15,560 bases of DNA, taken from assembly GCA_021826485.1 (NCBI GenBank), contig JAKAZX010000043.1, positions 1 to 15,560 on the forward strand. The letters are read 5' to 3'. The stretch comes from Pseudomonadota bacterium. GTDB taxonomy: Bacteria; Pseudomonadota; Alphaproteobacteria; Acetobacterales; Acetobacteraceae. Shown here piece by piece: positions 13,517-15,560 of this stretch. The notes beneath the pieces were generated by a model. The model did not search any database and was not told the DNA's origin. It saw only the letters and a program-made list of their open reading frames with translations. Each line of letters begins with the position of its first letter. Positions within the stretch are counted from its first letter, which is position 1. Both the position numbers and the translations under genes were made by a program.

Positions 13517-14469
13517 GCGCAGGCGGACGCACCAGGCTGCCTGTGCTGCTGGCGATCTGGGCGGCGCTGCTGGCGGCGCCGTTCTGGCTGCCGCTGATCG
13601 GCGGCTACACGGCGCTCGGCACGCGCGTGCTGGTGCTCGGGCTGGCGGCGATGTCGCTCAATTTCCTGCTCGGCTTCACCGGCGTCCTGTCGTTCGGCCA
13701 TGCCGCGTGGTTCGGCCTCGGTGCCTACGGCGCCGGGCTGAGCCTGAAATTCCTCGCCGCCAGCACGCCGTTGGCGCTGCTGTTCGGCACGCTGCTCGGC
13801 GGCGTGCTTGGCGCCGCGCTGGGCGCGCTGATCGTGCATCGCCGTGGCATCTACTTCGCGATGGTCACGATCGCGTTCGGCCAGGTGTTCTACTACATCG
13901 CCTATCGCTGGAATTCGCTGACCGGCGGCGATGATGGGCTGCGCGGCTTCGCGCGCCAGCCGATCGCGCTCGGCCCGTGGCACATCGACATCCTCAACAG
14001 CGGGCTTGCCTTCTACTACTTCGTGCTGTTCTGCTTCGCGCTGGCGGTCGGCGCGATGGCGCTGCTGCTGCGTTCCCCGTTCGGCGGCACGCTGTTGGCG
14101 ATCCGGGAGAATGAACGGCGGGCGCGCTTCCTCGGCATTCCGGTCGAACTGCATGTCTGGATCGCCTTCGCGCTGTCCTGCCTGTTCATCAGCTTCGCCG
14201 GCGGCCTCTATGCGCTGCTCAACAACTTCGCCGATCCCAACAACCTGCATTACAGCCTGTCCGGCGATTTGGTGATCATGGCGGTGATGGGCGGCATGCG
14301 GAACTTCTGGGGGCCGCTGCTCGGGGCGGCGGTGTTCGTGGTCTTGCAGGACTACGTGTCCAGCCTCACCACCAACTGGATGTCGTTCATCGGCCTGCTG
14401 TTCGTGCTGGTCGTGCTGTTCTTTCCGCGCGGCCTGCTCGGGGTCGCGCGCGGGAAATCCGCCGCGTGA
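13513..14469 (+). CDS. ABC transporter permease, LivM type
   Basis: This 318-aa inner-membrane permease is the second channel subunit of the importer. It has many hydrophobic segments. The signature LLGFTGVLSFGHAAWFGLGA and the cytoplasmic loop with LLLRSPFGGTLLAIRENERR and ARFLGIP are typical of LivM. The conserved MAVMGGMRNFWGPLLGAAVF lies in the last third. The ATG forms an ATGA overlap with livH. Its own TGA overlaps the GTG start of livG, so translation of the permeases and ATPases is probably coupled. Length and order (H-M-G-F) are canonical for the branched-chain amino acid type uptake family. Confidence 0.93.
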   Translation: MSAGGRTRLPVLLAIWAALLAAPFWLPLIGGYTALGTRVLVLGLAAMSLNFLLGFTGVLSFGHAAWFGLGAYGAGLSLKFLAASTPLALLFGTLLGGVLGAALGALIVHRRGIYFAMVTIAFGQVFYYIAYRWNSLTGGDDGLRGFARQPIALGPWHIDILNSGLAFYYFVLFCFALAVGAMALLLRSPFGGTLLAIRENERRARFLGIPVELHVWIAFALSCLFISFAGGLYALLNNFADPNNLHYSLSGDLVIMAVMGGMRNFWGPLLGAAVFVVLQDYVSSLTTNWMSFIGLLFVLVVLFFPRGLLGVARGKSAA

Positions 14470-15226
14470 GCCTGCTGGAGGTTCGCGGTCTGGCGAAAAG
14501 CTTCGGCAGCCTCGCCGCGGTGCGCGGCGTGTCGCTCGCGGTCGCCGCCGGGGAGCTGCGCGCCGTGATCGGCCCGAACGGCGCCGGCAAGACGACGTTC
14601 TTCAACCTGATCAGCGGTGCCATCCGCCCCAGCAGCGGCAGCGTGCATTTCGACGGCGCCGACATCACCGCCCTGCTGGCCTGGCGGCGTGCCGCGCGCG
14701 GCATGGCGCGGACCTTCCAGGTGACGGAAATCTTCCCGGAACTGACGGTGGCGGAGAATCTGCGAATCGCGGTGGAAGTTGCCGCGGGCCTGCGGCTGCG
14801 GCCCTGGCTCGGCCGCGCCGGCGCATCGCGCATCGCCGCCGGGGTCGAGGAGATTCTCGAACTGGCCGATCTTGCCGGCAAGGCGGGGCGGCTGGCCGGC
14901 GAACTCGCGCATGGCGACCAGCGCGCGACGGAAATCGCGATGGCGCTGGCGCTGCGCCCCCGCCTGCTGCTGCTGGACGAGCCGACCGCCGGGATGGGGG
15001 AGCAAGAAACCTTCGCCGTCACGCAGTTGATCCGCCGGTTGCACCGCGAGCGTGCGCTGACCATCGTGCTGATCGAGCACGACATGCGGGTGGTGTTCCA
15101 TCTGGCCGACCGCATCGCCGTGCTGGACCAGGGCGCGCTGATCGCCGACGGCACGCCGGCCGAGATCGCCGCCAACCCGGCGGTGCAGGCGGCCTATCTC
15201 GGCCAGCCGGCGGAAGCGGGTGCGGC

Positions 15227-15230
<4 letters not shown>
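14466..15230 (+). CDS. ABC transporter ATP-binding protein, LivG type
   Basis: This 254-aa cytoplasmic ATPase powers the importer. The Walker A motif GPNGAGKT is at 36-43, the Q-loop glutamine at 85 (RTFQVTEIF), the signature LAHGDQ at 147-152 in place of LSGGQ, which is normal for the Liv group, Walker B LLLLDEPT at 167-174, and the switch histidine in IEHDM at 205. The C-terminal part with GTPAEIAANPAVQAAYLG is characteristic of LivG. The start is GTG, read as GTGA overlapping the livM stop. An ATG start is not available at the family N-terminus, so GTG is well supported. It would form a heterodimer with the LivF-type protein that follows. Confidence 0.95.

Positions 15231-15560
<330 letters not shown>

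Overview
The window is strongly G+C-rich, with tightly packed genes, 4-bp start/stop overlaps and G/C-ending codons. Together with the gene families present, this suggests a high-GC proteobacterium, most likely an alphaproteobacterium (Rhodospirillales/Acetobacteraceae would fit). No rRNA, tRNA or lineage marker is present, so the taxonomy is inference. No mobile element, CRISPR array or RNA gene was seen, and no stretch over 300 bases lacks a gene.

Region 1 (1-6140, minus strand) reads, in transcription order, MFS transporter - soxB - soxD - soxA - soxG, with soxG cut by the window edge. soxBDAG encodes the four subunits of heterotetrameric sarcosine oxidase, which demethylates sarcosine to glycine while passing the one-carbon unit to tetrahydrofolate. 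A divergent LysR-type regulator of the GcvA-like group (6265-7221, plus) shares a 124-bp intergenic region with the MFS gene. That region holds a good LysR-type T-N11-A dyad over the putative -35 of the MFS-sox operon.

Region 2 (7229-15560) is built around a second divergent promoter (9557-9643). To the left, on the minus strand, lies a 775-aa fusion of a flavin monooxygenase to an Old Yellow Enzyme-type reductase, the architecture of 2-aminobenzoyl-CoA monooxygenase/reductase (often auto-named bifunctional salicylyl-CoA 5-hydroxylase/oxidoreductase). To the right, on the plus strand, are an SDR oxidoreductase, a MarR-family regulator, a RidA-family protein and a complete-looking branched-chain/aromatic-acid type ABC importer (Tat-like binding protein, LivH, LivM, LivG, and LivF cut by the window end).

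The fusion enzyme is known to dearomatise 2-aminobenzoyl-CoA to an enamine-type product. A RidA-like protein and an SDR next to it, an ABC importer and a MarR regulator therefore make a coherent proposal: uptake and aerobic CoA-dependent breakdown of 2-aminobenzoate (anthranilate) or a close relative. The CoA ligase and beta-oxidation enzymes expected for such a pathway are not in the window and may lie beyond 15560. The most interesting detail is that the RidA homologue has methionine where canonical RidA deaminases have the essential arginine. It may therefore be specialised for a CoA-bound substrate, or may not be a deaminase at all.
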